This document shows positions 7,329 through 14,244 of a stretch of 33,902 nt of DNA, piece by piece. Below the pieces are notes generated by a model that saw only the letters and a list, made by a program, of their open reading frames with translations, did not search any database and was not told where the DNA came from. The DNA lies in assembly GCA_045648165.1 (NCBI GenBank), contig JAZRNL010000015.1:1-33902 (forward strand), given 5' to 3'. Position numbers and translations under genes: made by a program. This stretch comes from RGIG9115 sp045648165 (GTDB lineage Bacteria; Bacillota; Clostridia; UBA1381). Every line of letters starts with the position of its first letter. Within the stretch, counting starts at the first letter, position 1.

Positions 7329-8600
7329 TTATTTAATTTGTGAGAGTGCATTTTCTATGTCTGCAATTATATCGTCTGCGTTTTCAATACCCACACTGAA
7401 ACGTACGAGGTCGGGGCTTATGCCGCCTGCTAATAATTGCTCGTCTGTCATCTGACGGTGAGTTGTGCTTGCAGGGTGAAGTGCACAGGTTCTTGCATCT
7501 GCAACGTGGGTTACTATTGCCGCAAGCTTAAGATTGTCAAGGAATTTAATGCAGGCTTCCCGTCCGCCTTTGACACCGAATGAAATAACGCCGCTTGCTC
7601 CTTTTGGTAAATATTTATCAACCAAAGGCTTATACTTGCTGCTTTCAAGACCGGGATAGTTAATCCAGGAAATCTGAGGATGGTTTTCAAGGTGCTTTGC
7701 TACCTTCAGTGCATTTTCGCTATGGCACGGCATGCGGAGGTGAAGTGTTTCAAGACCAAGGTTTAAAAGAAATGCATTCTGGGGTGATGGGGAAGAGCCG
7801 AGGTCGCGCATAAGCTGAGCTCTTGCTTTTATAATGAATGCCATTTCGCCGAAATCTTTTGCGTATGTAACTCCGTGGTATGAATCGTCTGCCGCATTGA
7901 ATTCGGGGAATTTGTCGTTGCCGAGCCATCCGAATTTGCCGCTGTCTACAATAACTCCGCCGAGAGAAACTGCGTGGCCGTCCATATATTTTGATGTGGA
8001 ATGTATAACAATATCCGCACCGAACTCAAAGGGACGGCAAAGAATGGGAGTTGCGAAAGTGTTGTCAACTATGAGAGGGATATTGTTTGAATGTGCAAGC
8101 TCTGCAAATTTTTCTATATCCAGTACGTTGAGGGCAGGGTTAGCAATTGTTTCGCCCAACACAGCCTTTGTTTCGGGACGGATAGATTTCTGAAGCTCTT
8201 CAAGAGGAGCGTCGGGATCAACAAAGGTTACGCTAATTCCAAACTTTTCCAGGGTTACACCAAGAAGATTGAAGGTGCCGCCGTAAACTGCCGCAGAGCA
8301 AACTATATGGTCACCTGCTTTTGCGATTGTCATAACAGACATAAGGGTTGCCGCCTGACCTGATGATGTCATCATGGCTGCAACACCACCCTCAAGCTTT
8401 GCGATTTTTTCTTCTACGCAAGCAACTGTGGGGTTTGCAAGGCGGGTGTAGAAAAATCCGTCTGCTTCGAGGTCAAAAAGTTTACCCATATAGTCAGCAG
8501 AATCGTATTTGAATGTAGTGCTTTGATATATGGGAAGCACACGAGGCTCGCCGTTTTTAGGCTTGTAGCCCTCCTGTATGCATTTTGTCTCAATTTTCAT
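7329..8600 (-). CDS. metY: O-acetylhomoserine aminocarboxypropyltransferase (sulfhydrylase)
   Basis: A 423-residue PLP enzyme of the Cys/Met metabolism family that makes homocysteine from O-acetylhomoserine and sulfide. Lys204 in HSTSKYMDGH is the PLP lysine. YxTRLANPT (about 51-58), SSGQAA (79-84) and VDNTFATP (178-185) are family signatures. The length and the long insertion after the PLP lysine (GKFGWLGNDKFPEF...) match MetY rather than MetB/MetC. The start at 8600 is chosen because AAAGGACTG precedes it; a longer in-frame reading to 8672 would run across the promoter. Single gene; with cysK it gives the cell both sulfide-fixing routes. Confidence 0.92.
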   Translation of the reverse strand: MKIETKCIQEGYKPKNGEPRVLPIYQSTTFKYDSADYMGKLFDLEADGFFYTRLANPTVACVEEKIAKLEGGVAAMMTSSGQAATLMSVMTIAKAGDHIVCSAAVYGGTFNLLGVTLEKFGISVTFVDPDAPLEELQKSIRPETKAVLGETIANPALNVLDIEKFAELAHSNNIPLIVDNTFATPILCRPFEFGADIVIHSTSKYMDGHAVSLGGVIVDSGKFGWLGNDKFPEFNAADDSYHGVTYAKDFGEMAFIIKARAQLMRDLGSSPSPQNAFLLNLGLETLHLRMPCHSENALKVAKHLENHPQISWINYPGLESSKYKPLVDKYLPKGASGVISFGVKGGREACIKFLDNLKLAAIVTHVADARTCALHPASTTHRQMTDEQLLAGGISPDLVRFSVGIENADDIIADIENALSQIK

Positions 8601-8613
8601 AAAAATCAGTCCT

Positions 8614-8627
8614 TTCGTATATACGAA
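8614..8627. promoter_or_regulatory. 14-base perfect palindrome in the metY leader
   Basis: TTCGTATATACGAA is fully symmetrical and lies just upstream of the metY ribosome site, at about the predicted transcription start. It could be an operator for a dimeric regulator. The regulator is unknown. Confidence 0.4.
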
Positions 8628-8631
8628 TATC

Positions 8632-8660
8632 ATATTATCATAAAATATAGAAAAACACAA
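8632..8660 (-). promoter_or_regulatory. Candidate metY promoter
   Basis: On the minus strand TTGTGT (8655-8660), a 17-base spacer and TAATAT (8632-8637), with TGA before the -10. An overlapping alternative is TTGTTA-17-TATATT slightly upstream. Confidence 0.5.
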
Positions 8661-8723
8661 TAGATTTAACAAAAAAATTTATTTGAAACTCTTATGCACT
8701 ATTTACAAACTTTTGCCCTGTGC

Positions 8724-8752
8724 TTGAATTTAACTGATTTTTGGTATAGAAT
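8724..8752 (+). promoter_or_regulatory. Candidate dxr promoter
   Basis: TTGAAT (8724-8729), a 17-base spacer and TAGAAT (8747-8752), about 70 bases before dxr. The alternative -10 TATAGA at 8745-8750 has TGG in front. Confidence 0.55.
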
Positions 8753-8820
8753 AAATTTAACGAAGTGAAGCTCTTATTACAACAGGGCAGAAGGATTATG
8801 GAAAGGAAACACGGGATATA

Positions 8821-9957
8821 ATGAATATAACAATACTTGGCTCAACCGGCTCAATAGGAACGCAGACGCTGGATATTATACGAAACAATCCGTATATGAA
8901 AGCCACGGTACTTACTGCTCACAAAAATGTTGAACTTATGGAAGCCCAGGTGCGTGAATTTAAGCCCCAGCTTGTTTGTATGACGGATGAAAGATCGGCA
9001 GATGAACTGAAAATAAAAATTGCCGACACAACTTGCAAGGTGGTATCGGGGGCAGAGGGACTGGCGTTTGCTGCATCTTATGGCGACAGTGAGATAGTTG
9101 TAACTGCAGTGGTGGGGATATCGGGGCTTCTTCCCACTATAGAAGCTATAAAAAGCGGAAAGAATATCGCTCTTGCAAACAAAGAAACCATGGTATGTGC
9201 AGGGCATATCATAACTGCTCTTGCTGCAGAAAAGGGAATAAAAATATTTCCTGTAGACAGTGAGCATTCTGCGATTTTTCAGTCATTGCAGAGCACTCCT
9301 CAAAAGGCGGAAAAAATAATTCTCACAGCCTCAGGCGGCCCTTTTTTCGGGAAAACATCCGGCGAACTTTGTACCATAACCCCGGCTCAGGCTCTTAAAC
9401 ATCCCAACTGGGATATGGGTGCAAAGGTTACAATTGACTCTGCTACTCTGGTTAATAAAGGCCTTGAGGTAATGGAGGCGCATTGGCTTTTTGATATGGA
9501 TTATGACTCTATAGAGGTACTTGTTCACAGACAAAGCATTGTTCATTCAATGGTTGAATATGCAGATGGCGGAATAATTGCACAGCTTGGCACTCCCGAT
9601 ATGCATCTGCCTATTCAGTATGCTCTCACATACCCCAAACGTTTGCCTTTAAACCGTGAAAAGCTTAATTTTGGCAAATACCCATCACTAACCTTTGCAA
9701 AGCCCGACACGGAAACCTTCCCGGCACTGAGGCTGGCATTTGAGGCAGGAAAAAAAGGCGGTATACTTCCCACTGTGTTCAACAGTGCAGATGAAAAGGC
9801 AGTAGAGCTGTTTCTGAAAGAAAAAATAGGCTTTTTGGATATTTCACATTGCCTTGAAAAAGCAATGGCGGCGGCGCCTGTTATTGACAATCCCACAATT
9901 GATGATATATTGGAAGCTGATAAGTTTGCCCGTGGCTATGCGGAGAAAGGAATTTAA
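8821..9957 (+). CDS. dxr: 1-deoxy-D-xylulose-5-phosphate reductoisomerase
   Basis: A 378-residue NADPH- and metal-dependent enzyme of the non-mevalonate isoprenoid pathway that turns DXP into 2-C-methylerythritol 4-phosphate. GSTGSIGTQTL (7-17) is the NADPH loop, ALANKETMVCAG (near 117) and PVDSEHSAIFQ (near 145) carry the metal and substrate residues, then SGGPFFG, and HPNWDMGAKVTIDSATLVNKGLE (near 198) closes the active site. Length is typical. AAAGGAAA lies upstream of the ATG at 8821. It is followed after 5 bases by rseP, a neighbour pair common in bacteria, although cdsA and ispG, which often join them, are not next to them here. Confidence 0.95.
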   Translation: MNITILGSTGSIGTQTLDIIRNNPYMKATVLTAHKNVELMEAQVREFKPQLVCMTDERSADELKIKIADTTCKVVSGAEGLAFAASYGDSEIVVTAVVGISGLLPTIEAIKSGKNIALANKETMVCAGHIITALAAEKGIKIFPVDSEHSAIFQSLQSTPQKAEKIILTASGGPFFGKTSGELCTITPAQALKHPNWDMGAKVTIDSATLVNKGLEVMEAHWLFDMDYDSIEVLVHRQSIVHSMVEYADGGIIAQLGTPDMHLPIQYALTYPKRLPLNREKLNFGKYPSLTFAKPDTETFPALRLAFEAGKKGGILPTVFNSADEKAVELFLKEKIGFLDISHCLEKAMAAAPVIDNPTIDDILEADKFARGYAEKGI

Positions 9958-9962
9958 CTTAA

Positions 9963-11120
9963 ATGACTACAGCGATTGTTACTATAATAATGTTCCTTGT
10001 TATGATTTCCATTCATGAATTCGGGCATTTTATAGCCGGAAAGGCTCTTGGGTTCACCGTTCTTGAATATGCAATAGGTTTTGGACCTGTTATTTTAAAA
10101 AAACAAAAAGGCGAAACTTTGTATTCTGTGAGGCTCATACCTTTTGGCGGTTTTTGCAGATTTGCAGGTGAGGACGGCGAAAATACTGCAGAAAAGGGGA
10201 ATTTTAACGAGCAGTCCTGCCCTAAACGTATTACAGTGCTTGTGGCAGGTGCGCTCTTTAATATAATTCTGGGCTTTGTTTTGTTCTGCATAATAACAGG
10301 GATGACAGACAGTATTCTTACAAATCGTATCCAGACGGTTATTCCCGGCACATATTTAGCAGAGACGGATATTGTCCCCGGAGACGAAATAATAAAGATT
10401 AACGGCAAAAGGGTGAGTATGTATCAGGATATAAGCCTTTATATGTCGGAAATAAAGGGCGACAGTGAAATAAATCTTACAGTACGCCGTGAAAACGGTG
10501 AAAAGAAAACAGTTAGCTTTATGCCCTCCGTGCAGAATGTCAAAATAACGTATACCGAGGATAATATAATCTACGAAGAAAGAATAAATGAGAAATCAGC
10601 GGAGCAGATTATAGAATATTCAGAGGATGTGCAAAGGGACGAAAAGCTTTTGGGAACGGTTTCAGAGAGCAGTAGGTTTCTTATAGGCTTCAGCCCTGTT
10701 GCCGAAGATGTTACATTTTTAAATGCAATTCCACATTCTTTCCGGATGACGGGTTATGTTGTGAAGCTTCTTTATAAAACGGTGTGGGAGCTTCTAACCG
10801 GGAAGCAGTCTATGGATGTGGTTTCCGGGCCTGTTGGCGTTGTACGGGAGGTAAATAACGCAGTTAATTCCGGCGACCGTAGTCTTCTTTATGTTCTGAA
10901 TCTGGTTGCGCTCCTCACAATAAATCTTGGAGTTTTCAATCTTTTGCCCTTGCCGGCTCTTGACGGAGGACGTTTGCTTTTTGTAGTTCTTGAATGGATA
11001 AGACGCAAGCCTGTTCCGGCTGAAAAGGAAGGTGCTGTTCATGCAATAGGCTTTATGCTCCTTATAGGTCTCATGCTCTTTATATCTTACAGGGATGTTA
11101 TCAATCTTTTTAAAGGGTAA
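9963..11120 (+). CDS. rseP: RIP metalloprotease, RseP/site-2 protease family
   Basis: A 385-residue intramembrane zinc protease. ISIHEFGHF puts the zinc-binding HExxH at residues 18-22 in the first membrane segment; the third ligand region, NLLPLPALDGGRLLF, is near 324. Between them are a second membrane segment (about 92-113), a PDZ-like region (about 125-185; LAETDIVPGDEIIKINGKRV is the PDZ core) and a charged insert. Members cut membrane proteins such as anti-sigma factors. The substrate here is unknown. It is 5 bases after dxr and so co-transcribed. FxxxPFGGFCRFAGED is a typical family segment. Confidence 0.92.
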   Translation: MTTAIVTIIMFLVMISIHEFGHFIAGKALGFTVLEYAIGFGPVILKKQKGETLYSVRLIPFGGFCRFAGEDGENTAEKGNFNEQSCPKRITVLVAGALFNIILGFVLFCIITGMTDSILTNRIQTVIPGTYLAETDIVPGDEIIKINGKRVSMYQDISLYMSEIKGDSEINLTVRRENGEKKTVSFMPSVQNVKITYTEDNIIYEERINEKSAEQIIEYSEDVQRDEKLLGTVSESSRFLIGFSPVAEDVTFLNAIPHSFRMTGYVVKLLYKTVWELLTGKQSMDVVSGPVGVVREVNNAVNSGDRSLLYVLNLVALLTINLGVFNLLPLPALDGGRLLFVVLEWIRRKPVPAEKEGAVHAIGFMLLIGLMLFISYRDVINLFKG

Positions 11121-11168
11121 TAATATACAAAAACTAATGCGCAGTTTTTTGCATTTTCAACAGAAAAA

Positions 11169-11213
11169 AACCCCCGTAAACTTATTGACAAGTTGAGGGG
11201 GTTATGTTATAAT
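11169..11213 (+). promoter_or_regulatory. Perfect consensus promoter built into a stem-loop
   Basis: TTGACA (11185-11190), a 17-base spacer and TATAAT (11208-11213) with TGT before the -10 form a full consensus. The -35 sits in the loop of an inverted repeat: AACCCCC/GGGGGTT (11169-11175 with 11197-11203) plus AACTT/AAGTT inside. The hairpin may also end rseP transcription, but it has no T run on this strand. Confidence 0.8.
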
Positions 11214-11262
11214 GTTAGCGAGTATATTTATGCATTTACGCCCTGAAAAGGAGAGATTATAG

Positions 11263-12042
11263 ATGAAATCAATTATTAAAGGAGTTCTTATAGTAGCTGC
11301 TATGCTTTCATTTGCCACTGTTGCGGGAGCAGAAGAAGCTCCTACCCTTCCGCCTCATGACAAATTGGAAGAAAATATAAGCTTCAACTATGGTGATAAT
11401 ACTTTCTCTGTTTCTATGCCCGAAGAGAATAGACTGAGCCAAGAAACAGAGCTTACAGTAATGCTGGTAAAGGGTGATTATACAAATGGATCCCTGGCAG
11501 GTATATCTTCCGATGATGTTTGCTATATCGGTCAGGCAGGCGGATTTAAGTATAGCGACATTTTCGATAATTTAGGTGTTAAGTATACACACGGTAATTT
11601 TGAACCCGGTGTATATACGCTGGTTACAAGCGGTGACGGTGTAGCTACTGCCAGAACGAAAATATTTCTCGGCAATGCTTTGGATGCTGAAGGTTTTGTA
11701 AGTGAGTATATGCATAAAACTTTCAGTGATAAGAGAGTCAGCTGCGGAACTATGGAGAGAACTTTTAGAGTATATGAAGAAGATAATACAGAGCAGTACA
11801 TATATGTGGGTATAGGAAACTTCGAAGCTGAGGAAACTGTAGCCACCAAAAACCTTGGTTTTGCTATACAGATGCAAGATAACGGCGAGTTCAAAAGAGG
11901 TTATCGTACTTTAGAGGATTTGGGCGTAAAGGCTTTGAAAAACATCCCATATATAGAGGGGGTATTAAATATAGGTATTCAAATTAACGGCTTGGCAAAC
12001 GGAACAGATATTGTTGCTATTCCTTATGTTATAGCAGAGTAA
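11263..12042 (+). CDS. Secreted protein of unknown function
   Basis: 259 residues beginning with a clear signal peptide (MKSIIKGVLIVAAML, cleavage probably after AGA near residue 23). The mature part has a short proline-rich spacer and is then rich in beta strands (ELTVMLVKGDY, DDVCYIGQAGGFKY, PGVYTLVTSGDG), a pattern like Ig-like modules of clostridial surface proteins. I recognise no catalytic motif and no anchor. AAGGAGAG lies before the ATG, and the consensus promoter predicts strong expression. The next gene, 15 bases downstream, is a 67-residue small protein that ends at the same terminator, so the two probably act together. No homolog can be named from the sequence alone. Confidence 0.8.
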   Translation: MKSIIKGVLIVAAMLSFATVAGAEEAPTLPPHDKLEENISFNYGDNTFSVSMPEENRLSQETELTVMLVKGDYTNGSLAGISSDDVCYIGQAGGFKYSDIFDNLGVKYTHGNFEPGVYTLVTSGDGVATARTKIFLGNALDAEGFVSEYMHKTFSDKRVSCGTMERTFRVYEEDNTEQYIYVGIGNFEAEETVATKNLGFAIQMQDNGEFKRGYRTLEDLGVKALKNIPYIEGVLNIGIQINGLANGTDIVAIPYVIAE

Positions 12043-12057
12043 TGGAGGGCAACGATT

Positions 12058-12261
12058 ATGAAAAAGTACATTAAACCGGAAATTGAAATTGTAAGCTTTG
12101 ATGTGGAGTCATCGGTTATGGCGCCTGAAGCATCAACCAAACCTCTTGCCGATGAAACGGTTGACTTGAGTGCTTTAAACACTAAGTACATTCCTGACAG
12201 TGTTGACAAAAAAGTTTGGGCAACAATGGACGACGGAGAAAATTGGAACTGGGATAACTAA
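12058..12261 (+). CDS. Small acidic protein with KKYIKPEIE leader
   Basis: A 67-residue protein with GGAGG at good spacing before its ATG. It starts MKKYIKPEIEIVSFDVESSV; short proteins with this kind of start (KKY.KPEIE.V.F) recur in clostridial genomes, sometimes as putative peptide precursors, though I cannot verify a class. The rest is acidic with few aromatic residues until the tail, KVWATMDDGENWNWDN. There is no cysteine, no signal peptide and no modification enzyme nearby, which argues against a classic lanthipeptide. It is co-transcribed with the secreted protein upstream and ends at a strong terminator. Confidence 0.7.
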   Translation: MKKYIKPEIEIVSFDVESSVMAPEASTKPLADETVDLSALNTKYIPDSVDKKVWATMDDGENWNWDN

Positions 12262-12266
12262 TAATA

Positions 12267-12304
12267 AACAGCCGAGTGTTCTTAAGAACGCTCGGCTGTT
12301 TTGT
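12267..12304 (+). terminator. Terminator after the secreted/small protein pair
   Basis: A 15-bp near-perfect stem (AACAGCCGAGTGTTC with GAACGCTCGGCTGTT, one G-T pair) around a TTAA loop, followed by TTTTG. The A run on the other side may also let it serve the minus-strand gene that ends at 12333. Confidence 0.9.
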
Positions 12305-12332
12305 TTAATTTATGGTGAGTGGTATTTTTCTC

Positions 12333-13019
12333 TCAATAAGGAGTAATCTCTGAAATACAAAGGTCGTCATATTCTGCACCCTTATATATAGAGTTTATTA
12401 TAATTCGGATTTCATCAGTTTCCAGCGTTTCGGGAAATGCAAGGCGCTGAACTTTTCCTGCACCCTTATCTTGAAGGGTGTAGCTGTATCTTACGCCGTT
12501 ACACTCCACGACCACCTCTTTTGCTCTGCTGTTTGCTTCATACAATTTTTTGCTTTTTGAGTATCCGTTGATTATTTCAATTCCTTTAACAGACCGGGGA
12601 GATGTGGCTGACAGTTCTATCCACGGAGTTTCTTCCTCGGGGTCAGGGGTCCATACTGTATTTTTATTATTATCTGAAGTGTTTGAAGGGGGATAGGTAA
12701 CCGTCCCTGTATCTGTTCTGTACGGCTCTCTTGTACTTGATGCAGTAATCTTTGAAAAGATTGGCTTAGCGGTTTTGGGTTCTTCTGTGGGAGCAGCAGA
12801 AACCTGAGGTATTGATGAGGTAACCGGTGATTTGGTTGAGGGGCTTGATGTCTGTGCAGTTTCCCCTGTGGGAGCTTTCAGAGTTTGCTCTCTGCTGGGC
12901 ATAAATATTACTGTAAATATTACACCTGCACATATAGCGGCAACTCCCAAAAAAATCAGAAATGTATTTAAAACAAGTCTATTACTTTTTTTCTTTTTCG
13001 AGGCACTGTGTCTGCTCAT
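12333..13019 (-). CDS. Membrane-anchored protein with NADase-type glycan-binding-like domain
   Basis: 228 residues from the ATG at 13017-13019 (AAAGGTGG 8 bases upstream; the GTG four codons earlier overlaps that site). A lysine-rich N-terminus precedes one membrane segment (about 20-44), then a long Ser/Thr/Pro-rich linker (about 45-95), then a C-terminal beta-sandwich domain. The latter has ITASSTREPY, TYPPSNTSDNNKNTVWTPD, PWIELSA, VKGIEIINGYSKSKKLYEANSRAK and a final EIRIIINSIY: the pattern of discoidin-like, NADase-type glycan-binding domains. It is probably a surface protein that binds carbohydrate, with no enzymatic part. It has its own promoter. Confidence 0.78.
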   Translation of the reverse strand: MSRHSASKKKKSNRLVLNTFLIFLGVAAICAGVIFTVIFMPSREQTLKAPTGETAQTSSPSTKSPVTSSIPQVSAAPTEEPKTAKPIFSKITASSTREPYRTDTGTVTYPPSNTSDNNKNTVWTPDPEEETPWIELSATSPRSVKGIEIINGYSKSKKLYEANSRAKEVVVECNGVRYSYTLQDKGAGKVQRLAFPETLETDEIRIIINSIYKGAEYDDLCISEITPY

Positions 13020-13043
13020 TTTGTATTCCACCTTTCGTATGTT

Positions 13044-13072
13044 ATTGTATCATAAAATGATATAAAAATCAA
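13044..13072 (-). promoter_or_regulatory. Promoter of the glycan-binding-like protein gene
   Basis: On the minus strand TTGATT (13067-13072), a 17-base spacer and TACAAT (13044-13049), with TGA directly before the -10. Confidence 0.65.
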
Positions 13073-13140
13073 TTGAGATTATGTTACGTTTTGTCGAATT
13101 TTGAAACATAACGGAAACATAGTTGTTTAATGAAACAGTG

Positions 13141-13170
13141 TTGACAAATCAGGGTATTTTGTGGTATAGT
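13141..13170 (+). promoter_or_regulatory. Promoter of the ECF S-component gene
   Basis: TTGACA (13141-13146), an 18-base spacer and TATAGT (13165-13170) with TGG before it. The short leader then has a CCGCC/GGCGG hairpin (about 13187-13203). No FMN riboswitch pattern was recognised. Confidence 0.65.
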
Positions 13171-13226
13171 TAGATTGTTTTAAAACCGCCTGATAGCGGC
13201 GGAAAATTTATACGGATGTGTTATTT

Positions 13227-13865
13227 ATGAATAAAACAAAAAAGATGACCACTCTTGCAATGCTTTGTGCGGCAGCGTTCATTGCAGTGTTTTTAATACG
13301 TATACCAATAATGCCCATGGTGCCTTTTCTCAAATATGAGCCAAAGGATATTATAATTGTAATGGGGGGCTTTATATACGGGCCGCTTTCTGCAGTTACA
13401 GTATCCGCCGTAGTTTCATTAATTGAGCTTATAACAATCAGCGACACGGGAATAATAGGCCTGATTATGAATATACTTTCAAGCTGTTCTTTTGCCTGTG
13501 TGGCGTCAGGAATTTACAAAGCAAAACATACCCTTAAGGGCGCAATTGCAGGACTTCTGTGCGGTGTGGTATCAATGTGCGTTGTTATGCTTTTATGGAA
13601 TTACCTTATAACACCTTTGTATATGGAAATTCCCAGAGCAGAAGTTGCAGCAATGCTTATTCCAGCATTTTTGCCCTTTAACCTTTTAAAGGGCATACTC
13701 AATACCGCCCTCACACTTCTCCTTTATAAGCCCGTTGTAACCGCCCTTCGTAAAACCGGAACAATACCAAATACAAAGGAAAATCAGAGGGGACTTGCAG
13801 GAATGGTAATAGGCGGAATATTCCTTGCTGTTACTGTTGCGGTGATTTTGATTGTGGTGAAATAA
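13227..13865 (+). CDS. ECF transporter S component, RibU-like
   Basis: 212 residues from the ATG at 13227; a GTG three codons earlier is possible but less well placed. About six membrane helices. S components bind a vitamin and hand it to the shared EcfA/EcfT energising module, which is not in this window. Features close to the riboflavin carrier RibU are FLKYEPKDI (near 35), the GGFIYGPLSAV segment after it, NYLITPLYM (near 125) and PFNLLKGILNTALTLLLYKP (near 150). The substrate is probably riboflavin, from family resemblance only; the leader has no visible FMN riboswitch. Single gene with its own promoter. Confidence 0.82.
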   Translation: MNKTKKMTTLAMLCAAAFIAVFLIRIPIMPMVPFLKYEPKDIIIVMGGFIYGPLSAVTVSAVVSLIELITISDTGIIGLIMNILSSCSFACVASGIYKAKHTLKGAIAGLLCGVVSMCVVMLLWNYLITPLYMEIPRAEVAAMLIPAFLPFNLLKGILNTALTLLLYKPVVTALRKTGTIPNTKENQRGLAGMVIGGIFLAVTVAVILIVVK

Positions 13866-13869
13866 AACT

Positions 13870-13910
13870 GCCGAGCATTCGTAAGAGCGCTCGGCATACC
13901 TGGGTTCTTT
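13870..13910 (-). terminator. Hairpin between S component and the 58-residue gene
   Basis: GCCGAGC/GCTCGGC arms at 13870-13876 and 13889-13895 with further pairing inside. On the minus strand it is followed by AGTTTTATTT, so it ends the minus-strand small gene; for the plus gene there is only a weak T tract. It matches the hairpin at 12271-12296 at 22 of 26 positions. Confidence 0.6.
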
Positions 13911-14085
13911 ATTTTTTCTTTTTCATCGGCGCATCGGTTGGGGAGAACTTCATTGTATCCATTATTTCTTCAAGCCCTTCATGCGTCTGAGGTGCGGAGG
14001 ATAAAATTCCTGTACACTCCGTTGCGCTGGCTACTGTGCCAAGGTCCGCGAAGTCGGGGCCTTTTCTTTTTTTGTCATTTTTCAT
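13909..14085 (-). CDS. 58-residue small protein with SATECTG motif
   Basis: Starts at the ATG at 14083-14085, with GGAG upstream (the alternative ATG at 14097 overlaps this site). The chain is lysine-rich at both ends (MKNDKKRKG, final KKKK). A middle part reads DFADLGTVASATECTGILSSAPQ, then acidic EGLEEIMD. No membrane segment. I do not recognise a named family; the ATECTG core looks like a conserved motif, with the single cysteine inside it. Divergent from lepA, followed by a hairpin. Codon use resembles neighbours. Confidence 0.65.
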   Translation of the reverse strand: MKNDKKRKGPDFADLGTVASATECTGILSSAPQTHEGLEEIMDTMKFSPTDAPMKKKK

Positions 14086-14183
14086 AAAAATCTCCATTCC
14101 TTACCCTTGTTTATTTTGTGAAGGGTTGGTTTTATTTTTGCTTTTTTTGATAAAATAATACTTAAACAAACATAAAAAATAAT

Positions 14184-14212
14184 TTGACAATCTATGGCTT
14201 TTATGGTATAAT
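14184..14212 (+). promoter_or_regulatory. lepA promoter
   Basis: TTGACA (14184-14189), a 17-base spacer and TATAAT (14207-14212), with TGG before the -10: a perfect consensus. Confidence 0.88.
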
Positions 14213-14244
14213 TCATTTAATTTACAATCGGAGGAGAATGCCCG

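Noticed and set aside
11169..11203. Classical terminator of rseP
   Set aside because: The hairpin is not followed by a T run on the plus strand and contains the -35 of the next promoter.
12058..12261. Lanthipeptide or other RiPP precursor
   Set aside because: No cysteine in the product and no modification or export enzyme in the neighbourhood; kept only as a small protein of unknown role.
13171..13226. FMN riboswitch ahead of the RibU-like gene
   Set aside because: Only about 50 bases of leader with one short hairpin; the conserved FMN-aptamer segments are absent.
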